This document shows positions 20,085 to 29,065 of a DNA stretch of 62,814 nucleotides, in pieces. Location: NCBI RefSeq assembly GCF_003287975.1, contig NZ_QMKQ01000023.1:1-62814 (forward strand), read 5' to 3'. The position numbers were made by a program, and so were the translations under genes. Under the pieces are notes generated by a model. The model was not told where the DNA came from, ran no database searches, and was given only the letters and a program-made list of their open reading frames with translations. Each line of letters starts with the position of its first letter. The first letter of the stretch is position 1. Source of the stretch: Arthrobacter sp. AQ5-05. GTDB taxonomy: Bacteria > Actinomycetota > Actinomycetes > Actinomycetales > Micrococcaceae.

Positions 20085-21191
20085 ATGCAGTCCACGGGCA
20101 AGGAAATGCGCACGGTCGTCATCGGTGCCGGGCAGGCGGGGCTCTCGGCGGCCCACCATTTGCGGCGCAAGGGCCTCGTTCCCCACGAGGACTTCGTGGT
20201 GCTGGACGCCAACGACGGCCCGGGCGGAGCATGGCGCCACCGCTGGGATTCATTGACTTTTGACCGTGCCCACGGGCTGCACTCCCTTCCCGGCATGGAC
20301 CTTGCCACCCCCGATCCACGCGAGCCCGCCTCGGCGGTGGTTTCCCGCTACTACGGGGCCTACGAATCGGCCTTCGCACTGCCGGTGATCCGCCCCTTCA
20401 AGGTGCGCAATGTCACCGGTTCCCTCGAGGACGGATTCGCGATCACTTCCACCGACGGACGCGTCATCCGTGCGGCCACGGTGATCAACGCCACCGGAAC
20501 CTGGGACAAGCCGTATTGGCCGTTTTACCCCGGGCAACGCGAATTCACCGGCCGTCAGCTGCACACCCACGATTTCACGGCACCTGGGCAATTCCTGGGA
20601 CAACGCGTGCTGGTGGTGGGCGGCGGCACCAGTGCCGCCCAGTTCCTGCTGCAGCTTTCCACACATGGCATTGACACCCTATGGTCCACCCGGCGAGCGC
20701 CGCAGTGGAGGAAAGCACCCCTGGACAAGGCCTGGGGCATTGAGGTTGAGACCAACGTCAATGCCCGCACCCGGGCGGGCCTGCCGCCGTTGTCAGTGGT
20801 CGCGGCGACCGGGCTGCCGCTAACCGATTTCTACCAGGAGGGAATCGATTCGGGGGTGCTGATCTCCCGCGGTGCGATCGACTCGATCTCCGCCCGCTCG
20901 GTCACCTTCACCGACGGCAGCACCGAGGAGATCGACGTGATCCTGTGGGCCACCGGGTTCCGGGCTTCCCTTCACCACCTGGCGCCGCTGGGCCTGCGCG
21001 AGCCCGGCGGCGGGATCCTCATGGGTGAGGATTCGGTGTCTGTTCCCAAGGTCCCGGGCCTGTTCCTGGTCGGGTACGGCGCCTCGGCGTCCACCATCGG
21101 GGCGACCCGTGCCGGACGTGCCGCCGCCGTTGCCGCCGGCAGGCTCCAGGACCCCGCGGCCACCGACACCGCCACAGCCGATTCCCGGTAG
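20085..21191 (+). CDS. Flavin-containing monooxygenase-like oxidoreductase
   Basis: The 368-residue protein has an FAD-binding GxGxxG motif near its N-terminus (VVIGAGQAGLSAAHHL, about 10-25) and GGAWRHRWD, typical of CzcO/FMO-like proteins. A second dinucleotide motif (VLVVGGGTSAAQF, about 175) should bind NADPH. ATGF-type motif ILWATGFRA is present. The substrate is unknown. ATG 20085 follows GGAGGGCCCCCAGGA. It reads divergently from glyA; its promoter shares the gap with the ZTP leader. purU follows 61 bp downstream. Confidence 0.85.
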   Translation: MQSTGKEMRTVVIGAGQAGLSAAHHLRRKGLVPHEDFVVLDANDGPGGAWRHRWDSLTFDRAHGLHSLPGMDLATPDPREPASAVVSRYYGAYESAFALPVIRPFKVRNVTGSLEDGFAITSTDGRVIRAATVINATGTWDKPYWPFYPGQREFTGRQLHTHDFTAPGQFLGQRVLVVGGGTSAAQFLLQLSTHGIDTLWSTRRAPQWRKAPLDKAWGIEVETNVNARTRAGLPPLSVVAATGLPLTDFYQEGIDSGVLISRGAIDSISARSVTFTDGSTEEIDVILWATGFRASLHHLAPLGLREPGGGILMGEDSVSVPKVPGLFLVGYGASASTIGATRAGRAAAVAAGRLQDPAATDTATADSR

Positions 21192-21252
21192 GTGTGTCCG
21201 TGTTCCCTTCACCTGATTCAGGCACGGCGGCACCTGCATGTAGCGTGAATAC

Positions 21253-22101
21253 GTGACCACCAACGAATTCATTGTTTCCCTGTCTTGTCCCGACCGTCCG
21301 GGCATCGTCCACGCCGTCTCCGGAGCCTTGCTGAGCGCGGGATGCAACATCACCGAGTCGCAGCAATTCGAAAGCCCCGAGACCCACAACTTCTTCATGC
21401 GCATCGCCGTGGCCACGGCCCAGGACCTCGACGCGGTGCGCAACGCATTGGGTCCGGTTCGTGAGGAATTCGGCATGGAACTTGGCATCACCGCGGCCGG
21501 GTCCCGGGTGCGGACCTTGATCATGGTGTCCAAGGAAGGCCACGCGCTCAACGACCTCCTCTTTGCCCAGCGTGCCGGGACCTTGCCCGTGGAGATCCCG
21601 GTCATCGTCTCCAACCACCTGGACCTGAAGCCCATGGCCGACTTCCATGGCATTGAATTCATCCACCTCCCGGTCACCGCAGCGACCAAGGCCCAGGCCG
21701 AGGCACGGCTGCTGGCCCTGGTGGACGAACACGACATCGAGCTGGTGGTGCTGGCCCGCTACATGCAGATCCTCTCGGACGATTTGTGCCGCGCGTTGAG
21801 CGGACGGGCCATCAACATCCACCACTCGTTCCTGCCCTCTTTCAAGGGCGCCAAGCCCTACCACCAGGCCCACGCCCGCGGCGTAAAGCTCATTGGCGCG
21901 ACCGCCCACTACGTCACGGCGGATCTGGACGAAGGCCCGATCATCGAGCAGGAGGTCATCCGGGTGGACCATGCACGCACCGCGGGCCAGTTCGTGGCCA
22001 TGGGACGCGACGTGGAGGGGCGTACCCTCACCCGCGCCGTGGCCTGGCATGCCGAGCGCCGGGTCATGCTCGACGGCTACCGCACCGTGGTGTTCTCCTA
22101 G
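21253..22101 (+). CDS. purU: Formyltetrahydrofolate deformylase
   Basis: The 282-residue protein has an N-terminal ACT domain (FIVSLSCPDRPGIVHAVSGALL) and a formyltransferase-fold catalytic domain with NIHHSFLPSFKGAKPYHQA and GATAHYVTADLDEGPIIEQ. The catalytic Asn/His/Asp are visible. It hydrolyses formyl-tetrahydrofolate to formate and tetrahydrofolate, balancing the one-carbon pool; the ACT domain probably senses methionine and glycine. Its neighbours glyA and folD make substrates for the same pool. Confidence 0.95.
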   Translation: MTTNEFIVSLSCPDRPGIVHAVSGALLSAGCNITESQQFESPETHNFFMRIAVATAQDLDAVRNALGPVREEFGMELGITAAGSRVRTLIMVSKEGHALNDLLFAQRAGTLPVEIPVIVSNHLDLKPMADFHGIEFIHLPVTAATKAQAEARLLALVDEHDIELVVLARYMQILSDDLCRALSGRAINIHHSFLPSFKGAKPYHQAHARGVKLIGATAHYVTADLDEGPIIEQEVIRVDHARTAGQFVAMGRDVEGRTLTRAVAWHAERRVMLDGYRTVVFS

Positions 22102-22124
22102 ACGAACCGGTTTCCTCCAAGGGC

Positions 22125-22550
22125 ATGGGCCGGCAGCAGGATTTCTTCCTGCTGCCGGCATTCCTGCTCAAGGTGCAGATCACGACGGTCTACGCGTTCA
22201 CCGCCGTTTCCAAACTGAACGAGCAGTACCTCTCCGGCGAGGTCATCGGACACCACCTGCGCGAGTGGATCCCGGTGCCAGTGAGCCTACTGCCCCTCCT
22301 GGCCATCGGTAGTGTCTGCGCGGAACTCTTCCTCTCGGTGGCGCTGTGGATCCCCGGACTGCGCCCGGTCGCGTTCCTGATCGGGGCTTGCCTGCATCTG
22401 GGCATCGTGTTGATGCTGAACACTGCGCTGCCGCTGCTCGCCTTCGCGCTGATGATGATGGCAGGCTACGCGCCCTTCGTCCATGACGCGCTGGTGAATC
22501 GCCGGGCCGGGCAGGGAATCCGCACACCACTTCCCGCGGCTTCCGTGTAG
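22125..22550 (+). CDS. Short HTTM-like membrane protein, probably N-terminally truncated
   Basis: The frame encodes about 141 residues with three to four helices. The stretch KVQITTVYAFTAVSKLNEQYLSGEVI resembles the second half of HTTM/VKGC-like membrane domains, where a Tyr/Phe-rich helix is followed by a KLN motif. Full-length members have roughly twice as many helices before this point. ATG 22125 has AAGGG only two bases away, so the true start is uncertain. It lies 23 bp after purU and converges with the P-type ATPase gene 9 bp away. It may be a decayed fragment. Confidence 0.55.
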   Translation: MGRQQDFFLLPAFLLKVQITTVYAFTAVSKLNEQYLSGEVIGHHLREWIPVPVSLLPLLAIGSVCAELFLSVALWIPGLRPVAFLIGACLHLGIVLMLNTALPLLAFALMMMAGYAPFVHDALVNRRAGQGIRTPLPAASV

Positions 22551-22559
22551 CGGCCAGGT

Positions 22560-24431
22560 TCAGCGCACCTCTGTCGATCCAGCGGGTGCCGGCCGGCTCT
22601 CCGGGGCCTTCTTCTGCCGCCTGCCCTTCAGTGCACGCAGCGCGGACAGGATCGCGACCAGGTCCACGACCTCCTGGCTCAGCGCCCCCGCCACCGCCGG
22701 CAGCACCCCGGTGGCGGCCACCAGCATCAGCACCACGGAGAAGACAATGCCCAGCCAGATGGACTGCACCGCGATGCGCAGCGTGTCCTTGCCGATCCGC
22801 ACCGCGTGCGCTATCTGGGAGATGTTCTCGGTCATGATGACCACGTCGGCGGTTTGCGAGGCGGCGGTCGAGCCGCGCGCCCCCATGGCCACACCCACAT
22901 CGGCCGCGGCCAGCACCGGGGCGTCGTTGACCCCGTCACCGACCATCATCACGGGGCGGTGCTCCAGCTTGCGCACGTGCACGACCTTGTCCTCGGGCAG
23001 GCACTCGGCGTACACCGTGTCCAGGCCGATCTCCGCGGCGATGTGGTCGGCCGTGGCCTGCTGATCGCCGGTGAGCATGAGCATTTCCTTCACACCCAAT
23101 GCGCGCAGCCGCTCCAGCGTAGCTCCTGCGTCTTCGCGCAGTTCGTCGGCCAGCAGCAGCACCCCGGCAAAGGCGCCATCCACCGCAATGTAGACGGAAG
23201 ACTCACCCGGGCCCAGCTCCCGGCGCACCACCCCGGAGGCCAGCGATGCCACCCAGGCCGGCTTGCCCACCAGCACCCGGCGCCCGCCCACCAAGGCGCT
23301 GACTCCATGGGTCGCTTCCTCACTGGCATCCTGCACCTCGGCGATGGGCAGCGCGCGTTTCCCGGCGGCAGCCACGATCGAGGCGGCCAACACGTGCGAG
23401 GAGTACTGCTCCGCGGCGGCCACCAGGCCCAGCAGCTCATCGGCATCGAACCCTTCCACCGGCATGACACCGCGCAGTTCCGGGGTGCCCCGGGTCAGCG
23501 TCCCGGTCTTGTCGAAGGCCACGGATTTCACCGCGGCTAGCTTTTCCAGGGTGCCGCCGTCCTTGACGATGACCCCTCCCTTGGCCGCGCGGCTCATCCC
23601 TCCCATGAAGGCCACCGGTGCGGCAATCAGCAACGGGCAGGGGGTGGCGACCACGAGCACCTCGGCAAAACGCACCGGGTCCCCGCTGGCCCACCACGCC
23701 GCACCGGCAATGACGTAGGCCAGCAGCGTGAACGGGACAGCGTACCGGTCGGCCAGGCGCACCATCGGCGCCCGAGAGCTGGAGGCTTCCTGGACCAGTT
23801 CGACGATGCGCGAGTACTGCGAGTCGGCGGCGCCGGCAGAGGCTTGCATCTTGATGGCGCGGTTCCCGTTCACGGAACCGGACATCAGCACTTCCCCCGC
23901 GAGCTTGTGCACCGGCAGCGATTCACCGGTCAACGAGGACTCGTCGAAGTCGGCCTCGCCATCAAGCAGCACCCCGTCCACCGGAAGCACCTCCCCGGGC
24001 CGCACCAGCAGCACATCCCCCGGGACGACCGCCTCCACCTTCACCTCGGTGAGGTTCCCGGCGGCGTCCACGAGCCGGGTGCGGGTTGGTACCCGGTCCA
24101 TGAGCTCCGAAAGCGATTGGGTGGCGCGGACCTGGGCATAGTCCTCCAATGCCTCGCCCCCGGAGACCATCAGGCAGATGATCAGTGCCGCGATCCATTC
24201 CCCCACGAACACCGTGGACAGGATCGCGGTGAACGCCAGGATGTCAATGCCCCAGTGTCCCCGGGCGATGTCCTTCACCATGCCCCAGCCCAGCTGCAGC
24301 GCGACCCCCAGGGCAAAAATGCCCGCGATCCAGCGCGCAGCCTCGCCCATCCCGAACGGAAGCAGCAGCAGCGTGCCGGCCAACACCACGAGTGTTGCCA
24401 CCACCACCGGATAGCGTTTCATCAGACCCAC
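22560..24431 (-). CDS. Heavy-metal translocating P1B-type ATPase
   Basis: The protein (623 residues from GTG 24431, or 620 from ATG 24422) has the P-type core. The actuator loop has DESSLTGES, the phosphorylation site is DKTGTLT, followed by the SxHP-type region (YSSHVLAASI) and the hinge GDGVNDAPVL. The membrane metal motif reads ATPCPLLIA, that is TPC rather than the CPC of copper and zinc pumps. There is no N-terminal heavy-metal-binding domain. The residue change makes the metal uncertain. It lies alone, convergent with the HTTM-like gene; no metal regulator is adjacent. Confidence 0.88.
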   Translation of the reverse strand: MGLMKRYPVVVATLVVLAGTLLLLPFGMGEAARWIAGIFALGVALQLGWGMVKDIARGHWGIDILAFTAILSTVFVGEWIAALIICLMVSGGEALEDYAQVRATQSLSELMDRVPTRTRLVDAAGNLTEVKVEAVVPGDVLLVRPGEVLPVDGVLLDGEADFDESSLTGESLPVHKLAGEVLMSGSVNGNRAIKMQASAGAADSQYSRIVELVQEASSSRAPMVRLADRYAVPFTLLAYVIAGAAWWASGDPVRFAEVLVVATPCPLLIAAPVAFMGGMSRAAKGGVIVKDGGTLEKLAAVKSVAFDKTGTLTRGTPELRGVMPVEGFDADELLGLVAAAEQYSSHVLAASIVAAAGKRALPIAEVQDASEEATHGVSALVGGRRVLVGKPAWVASLASGVVRRELGPGESSVYIAVDGAFAGVLLLADELREDAGATLERLRALGVKEMLMLTGDQQATADHIAAEIGLDTVYAECLPEDKVVHVRKLEHRPVMMVGDGVNDAPVLAAADVGVAMGARGSTAASQTADVVIMTENISQIAHAVRIGKDTLRIAVQSIWLGIVFSVVLMLVAATGVLPAVAGALSQEVVDLVAILSALRALKGRRQKKAPESRPAPAGSTEVR

Positions 24432-24623
24432 GGGTCAATCACACCTTTGCCTGTAGACATGGGGAAAGGTTCCCCACCCCAATCCTCGACGGTTTATGGT
24501 TTCCTTGCCAGCGTGGACAGGCTCACCTTGGTCAGGCGCGCCCCACCCCATGGGCCCGAAGGGGGACAAGGCCGGCAGGGCAGCGGGCAACACCCCCGTA
24601 GGGCGTTTGGCGCTGGTGCACCC

Positions 24624-25088
24624 CTACGGCAGTCCTGGCTGCCCGTTGTCCTCGAGCGCCACGTGGACCTCGTTCGTGACAGCAGTGCCGCGCTCCACGG
24701 TCCGTGACACCGTGCAGTACTTCTCGTGCGAGAGCTCCACCAGGCGCTCGACCATGCCGGCGGCCTTCTGGCCTTCGGGCGTGTCGGGGAATTCCACGTT
24801 GAAGGACAGGTGCAGCCCGTCCACCCGACTGGCGCCGTCCTCAACCACTTTGTTTCCGGTGGCCGCGACCTTGAAGGTCACGGGCTCGGCGCTGCGGGCC
24901 GTCACGGTGTCGACGTCGATGGACGAACAACCGGCGATCGCGGCCAGCAGCAACTCCACCGGGCTCAGCAGCCCTTCGCCGTGGCCAAATTCGATTTCCG
25001 CACCCGCGGCATTGCGCACCGTGTAGCGGGCCGTGGCCGTGCGGGTCAGTTCGACGGAACGCAGCATGGGATTCTCGTTTTCACTCAT
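24624..25088 (-). CDS. OsmC-family protein
   Basis: ATG 25088 gives 154 residues with the OsmC/Ohr fold. SPVELLLAAIAGCSSIDVDTV contains the first redox Cys, and HEKYCTVSRTV the second. Family members reduce organic peroxides using a pair of cysteines; this protein belongs to the broader OsmC group rather than clear Ohr. It stands alone downstream of the P-type ATPase start, 192 bp away. Confidence 0.85.
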   Translation of the reverse strand: MSENENPMLRSVELTRTATARYTVRNAAGAEIEFGHGEGLLSPVELLLAAIAGCSSIDVDTVTARSAEPVTFKVAATGNKVVEDGASRVDGLHLSFNVEFPDTPEGQKAAGMVERLVELSHEKYCTVSRTVERGTAVTNEVHVALEDNGQPGLP

Positions 25089-25311
25089 GCGTTCATCATG
25101 CCACCGGCGAACCTGGCGGTTGGGCACGCGACATGCGGTCCGTGGTGTACAACGTTCCCTGTGGACGGGCAGGCATCCGCCGCCGCCAACGGAATGCTCC
25201 GGCGTGGCATCTCCCTGGGCCAACTCATCTTCTTCGGGCCCACCTCCGCCGTAGCGAAGTTTGGAACTGTGGTTGGGAATTCGTCCCGGGCAAAAGCAGC
25301 CGCGATTCCTT

Positions 25312-25899
25312 CTAGCCTTCGGTGGCCCACTGTTCGTGCTCGTCCAGGTGGTGGCGTTCGCTGGCTTCCGGTTGGGTCCCGGAAGCGGCCAGTTCTTCCA
25401 TGCGCGTCATCAGGTCCACCGCTACCGTCCAGGTTTCCAGCGTGGAGGGCGGATTGACGCCGGCTGCCCGGGCGATCTTGTTGCGCCACTTGTTGGTGAA
25501 GCCCAGGACCTGCTCGCCACTGATATTGCGGTCCCAGAGCCAACGCGCCAGTTCCCTGGCCTTGGTCAGCCTGTTGGCCTCGGCGTGTGCGCCATGTCGG
25601 AAGGGATCGCTGGCGGGCTTGGCAGCGGCCGGGGCGGGTTCGGCCGGTTCAGGTTCGGCCGCCGCGAGCTCGACCACCGCGGGCTCAACCGGAGCCAAGT
25701 CGACAGGTTCGGGTGCGAGGTCCGGGAGACCCACCGCCACGATTTCGGCGCCGGTCTCGATGGTGTGGACCGCGCCTTGGATGATTTCTTCCAGCCGCTC
25801 GCGAACGTGGGGCGCAATGTCCTGCGACTGACCCTCGAGGGTGCGCCGGAGTTCTGCGACCATCCGCTCGTAAACCTCAACCTTGTGCTGCGGCCACAT
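25312..25899 (-). CDS. Hypothetical protein with Ala/Pro/Glu-rich linker
   Basis: Starting at ATG 25899 (MWPQHKVEVYERM) gives 195 residues. A helical N-terminal part (about 1-55) is joined by a low-complexity linker rich in Glu, Pro and Ala (about 60-95) to a C-terminal helical part (GAHAEANRLTKARELARWLWDRNISGEQVLGFTNKWRNKIARAAGV). No family was recognised. Frames upstream to 25971 are open, but that extension lacks good coding bias. It reads divergently from the gamma-carbonic anhydrase gene; 25900-26182 shows no gene. Confidence 0.65.
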   Translation of the reverse strand: MWPQHKVEVYERMVAELRRTLEGQSQDIAPHVRERLEEIIQGAVHTIETGAEIVAVGLPDLAPEPVDLAPVEPAVVELAAAEPEPAEPAPAAAKPASDPFRHGAHAEANRLTKARELARWLWDRNISGEQVLGFTNKWRNKIARAAGVNPPSTLETWTVAVDLMTRMEELAASGTQPEASERHHLDEHEQWATEG

Positions 25900-26182
25900 T
25901 GTCCCGGCTGCTCCTGTTCTGCTGTGTCCGATCCCCATGGAACACCCAGTAGTCCCATGGCGCGGAGCCAAGCATCAACACTATCTGTTTGCCCCGGCCG
26001 GTGGCCACCACGCGCCGGTCCGGCGCATCCGTCCGACCGGGCACGGCCGTCTGGCAACCCACCTGGCGAGAATCATGGGACCATGGCCCTGGCGAGGTCT
26101 CCCCACCGGTCCCGCATACGCCATCGAGAACGTCGTGTCGCACAACCAAATAGGCCACAGGGCACCGGCTAGAGTGGGTGTC

Positions 26183-26707
26183 ATGGCCCACATCATCACC
26201 ATTGATTCAGTAACCCCGTCCGTCGATCCCACCGCTTTCGTGGCACCAACCGCAACGCTTTCCGGGGATGTGTCCCTGGGTGCGAACGCCAGCGCCTTCT
26301 ACGGCGTCTCGGCGCGCGGGGACTCCGACACCATCACCGTCAAGGAGGGCACCAACCTCCAGGACAACGTGGTGCTGCACGCCGACACAGGTTTCCCCTG
26401 CACCATCGGCGAGCGCGTTTCGGTGGGCCACTCGGCCGTGGTTCACGGGGCCACCGTGGGCAACGACTGCCTCATCGGCATGAGCGCGACCATCATGAAC
26501 GGTGCGGTCATCGGGGAGAACTCCCTGGTAGCCGCCGGCGCCCTGGTGCTCGAGGGCACCCAGGTACCGCCGCGCTCGCTGGTTGCGGGGGTTCCGGCCA
26601 AGGTGCGCCGCGAGCTCAGCGACGAGGAAGTCGAATCCCTGAAGGAAAACGCCGCCCACTACCTGGTGCTGGCGGCCAAGCACCGTGAGGCCAACGCCGC
26701 ACGTTAG
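26183..26707 (+). CDS. Gamma-carbonic anhydrase-like (left-handed beta-helix) protein
   Basis: The 174-residue protein is made of hexapeptide repeats typical of the gamma-carbonic anhydrase/PaaY group. Three candidate zinc histidines lie in NVVLHADTG and in VGHSAVVHGATV. Related proteins hydrate CO2 or are of unknown catalytic role. The start MAHIITIDSV follows GTGGGTGTC. A Gfo/Idh/MocA gene follows 43 bp downstream on the same strand. Confidence 0.88.
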   Translation: MAHIITIDSVTPSVDPTAFVAPTATLSGDVSLGANASAFYGVSARGDSDTITVKEGTNLQDNVVLHADTGFPCTIGERVSVGHSAVVHGATVGNDCLIGMSATIMNGAVIGENSLVAAGALVLEGTQVPPRSLVAGVPAKVRRELSDEEVESLKENAAHYLVLAAKHREANAAR

Positions 26708-26750
26708 GTCCATCCACCCAGCCCAATTCTGCATAGGGAGCACACTTACG

Positions 26751-27809
26751 ATGGTTCGTTACATCCAGGCACCACCCGCCGCCCATTCAAGCGCCCCCTC
26801 ACCAATCAGGGCCACGGGCCGCTCGTTGAACTGGGGAGTTGTCTCCACCGGGAGCATTGTTGAAAAGGTCGTTGCGGACCTCCAGTCCTTGGAGGACGCC
26901 AACGTGATTGCGGTGTCATCCCGCAGCGAGGAACGCGCCCGCGCCTTCGCCGACGAGCATGACATCGAATGGGCCTACGGCTCCTACGAGGCCATGTTTG
27001 CCGAACCGGAGATCGAGGCCGTCTACATCGGCACCCCGCACGGGCAGCACTTCGAGATCGCCATGGCCGCGTTGCGGGCCGGCAAGAACGTGGTGTGCGA
27101 GAAGTCCTTGACCATCAATGCCGCCGAGGCCCGCGCCCTGGTCGCCGAGGCCGAGGATCGCGACCTTTTCTTGATGGAAGCCGTCTGGTCGCGCTTCACC
27201 CCGGCATTCGCCCGGGCCATGGAGATCCTGGAATCCGGTGAGCTCGGCGAGCCGTCCTGGGTCCAGGCGGACCTGGGATTCCTGGCGCCCTACGACCCGA
27301 CCTGGCGCCTCTACGACCCGGAGGCCGGCGGCGGCGCACTGCTGGACATGGGGGTCTACCCACTCACCTGGGCCATCGGGGCCATGGGTTTCCCGACCTC
27401 GGTGCAGGCCAGCAGCGACCTCAACGACGACGGCGTGGACATCCAGACCGCCATCACCCTGGGTTACTCCGGGGTGCGCCACGCGCAGCTGATGGTTTCG
27501 CTGACCAGCTCGCCGACCAAGGAAGCGCGGGTGGCCTGCACCGGTGGCTGGCTGGGCACCAATGCCCCGCTGCACAACCCCACCAAGCTCTTCATCCACC
27601 CGGTCAACGGGCCGGCACGGACCGAGGTCTTTGAGCCGGTGGGCGGGAACTACACGTACGAGTTCCGCGAAGCCACCCGCTGCATCCAGGAGGGCCTGAA
27701 CGAGTCCCCCACCATGCCGTGGGAGCACTCGGTGAACACCATGGCCATCTTCGACGGGATCCGCCACCAGCTGGGGATCCGTTACCCGAACGACGCCTAC
27801 GTCAAGTAG
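26751..27809 (+). CDS. Gfo/Idh/MocA-family oxidoreductase
   Basis: ATG 26751 gives 352 residues. An N-terminal Rossmann domain (LNWGVVSTGSIVEKVVADL, about 29-47) carries the EKS motif of the family (VVCEKSLTINAAEA), and a C-terminal alpha/beta domain with GGGALLDMGVYPL follows. It should oxidise a sugar or polyol with NAD(P); substrate unknown. A strong terminator at 27830-27875 ends the unit. Confidence 0.88.
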   Translation: MVRYIQAPPAAHSSAPSPIRATGRSLNWGVVSTGSIVEKVVADLQSLEDANVIAVSSRSEERARAFADEHDIEWAYGSYEAMFAEPEIEAVYIGTPHGQHFEIAMAALRAGKNVVCEKSLTINAAEARALVAEAEDRDLFLMEAVWSRFTPAFARAMEILESGELGEPSWVQADLGFLAPYDPTWRLYDPEAGGGALLDMGVYPLTWAIGAMGFPTSVQASSDLNDDGVDIQTAITLGYSGVRHAQLMVSLTSSPTKEARVACTGGWLGTNAPLHNPTKLFIHPVNGPARTEVFEPVGGNYTYEFREATRCIQEGLNESPTMPWEHSVNTMAIFDGIRHQLGIRYPNDAYVK

Positions 27810-27829
27810 CAACCAGCACGAAAACATCT

Positions 27830-27875
27830 GGTTTCGCGGTGTCGGAGAATTTTCCGGCACCGCGAAACCTTTTTC
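27830..27875 (+). terminator. Rho-independent terminator after the Gfo/Idh/MocA gene
   Basis: GGTTTCGCGGTGTCGG pairs with CCGGCACCGCGAAACC across an 8-base loop, followed by TTTTT. One mismatch. It ends 66 bp after the upstream stop codon. Confidence 0.9.
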
Positions 27876-27909
27876 ATATCCAGGTCCCCCCGATTGAAAG
27901 GAAGAATCC

Positions 27910-28506
27910 ATGCTGGCCCGTGAGTACATCGGCGAGGAATTCCGTTCGCTGCACCTGCTGCGGCTCTTCCTGCCTGCCTATGACAACCACGAGGAACCTC
28001 GACGGTGGTCATCCTTGCTTCCGTCCGGTGCCGGGCTGGAGGCCTCGGCGGATTGCAACGAGCTGTGGAGCGCCTACTTGGCGGATCATCCCGACGCCGA
28101 TTCACCTGATGCCCCGTTGGGCCGGTTGGACAGGGAAACGGCCGCCGCCCTGCGCGAGATCCTGGGCGCACACCTGGGCACCGGGGTGCTGCTGCACACC
28201 CGGAGCTGGGTCGGGCGCGCGCGTCCCTTCATGCCCCAGGCCACGACCAGCAACTTTTACGGCCAGGAGTACCTCCATGAAGACCTGGGCATCGAGGAAA
28301 TCATCTTCCGCGGGGTCCGGGACCAGGTCCCGGATTTCGTCGAGGATCCCAACCATTCCTTTGCGTGGGGCACCGGCCTGTATCCGGATTCCCTGGTCGT
28401 TGCCGCTTCGCCCGACTTGTTCCGGGCGTTGCACCAAGACCCGCGGCTGGAAGTGGTGTCGATCGTTCCACACCGCGATGTGCTGCCCGCTTCCTTTGGA
28501 GCATAA
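27910..28506 (+). CDS. Hypothetical protein, 198 residues
   Basis: The frame has strong actinobacterial codon bias and the ribosome site AAAGGAAG seven bases from the ATG, so it is very likely real. It is soluble, with no signal or helix. Segments such as FYGQEYLHEDLGIEEIIFRGVRDQVPDFVEDPNHSFAWGTG are rich in aromatic and acidic residues. I do not recognise a family. It sits just after a terminator, so it has its own promoter, or read-through. Confidence 0.75.
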   Translation: MLAREYIGEEFRSLHLLRLFLPAYDNHEEPRRWSSLLPSGAGLEASADCNELWSAYLADHPDADSPDAPLGRLDRETAAALREILGAHLGTGVLLHTRSWVGRARPFMPQATTSNFYGQEYLHEDLGIEEIIFRGVRDQVPDFVEDPNHSFAWGTGLYPDSLVVAASPDLFRALHQDPRLEVVSIVPHRDVLPASFGA

Positions 28507-28641
28507 GCCCGCGAAGATGTTTACGCTCGAGAACATCCGAACTAGATTTATTCCGTGAAACATGGCTCATAGACCACGGCGAATGGGGGCACCGAGCTGC
28601 CAGGAAGGATTGCAAGCAGCGGCGTGCATGGTGAATCTGAA

Positions 28642-28941
28642 ATGGACACGGGAGCTGAGCTGTTCAACCGGCTCAACGAATGGTGCAAGGAGCACCGCCA
28701 CGGTGTGCGCAGCCGCAAGCAGTGGAAGAACATGGCCTATGGCGCAGCCGAGGACATCCACCGTGAACTGGTCGCCAACGGTTTTGCCCCACTCAGTGCA
28801 GACCTCCTGCGCAGGACCGCCTCACACGCCGACTGGTGGTGGTGGAAACAGAATTCACGCAGCGCCTACGGGCGAGCACACGCACGCCACGACAAAGGCA
28901 ACCCGGTGAAGCCCACGGTCTTGGATGAAGGCATCGAATAG
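28642..28941 (+). CDS. Small hypothetical protein, about 99 residues
   Basis: The basic, Trp-rich protein contains SRKQWKNMAYGAAEDIHREL and ASHADWWWWKQNSRSAYGRAHARHD. It is plausibly coding by codon bias, but the start is unsure: ATG 28642 has no clear ribosome site, and GTG 28624 in the same frame adds six residues. No family recognised. A bidirectional hairpin follows at 28998-29044. Confidence 0.55.
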   Translation: MDTGAELFNRLNEWCKEHRHGVRSRKQWKNMAYGAAEDIHRELVANGFAPLSADLLRRTASHADWWWWKQNSRSAYGRAHARHDKGNPVKPTVLDEGIE

Positions 28942-28997
28942 CACCGAAATCTTCGAGGCCGGGCAAAGCCTGGCATCGACTACGGCCGCCAAACACC

Positions 28998-29044
28998 GAA
29001 GGTTCCCTGGTTGCAGACCTTGCGGCGCGACGAGGGAACCTTCG
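28998..29044. terminator. Bidirectional terminator hairpin
   Basis: CGAAGGTTCCCT (28998-29009) pairs with AGGGAACCTTCG (29033-29044). It lies between the convergent 28642-28941 gene and the BASS transporter and can serve both. Confidence 0.75.
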
Positions 29045-29065
29045 GAAATTCGATCCAGCCTTTGC

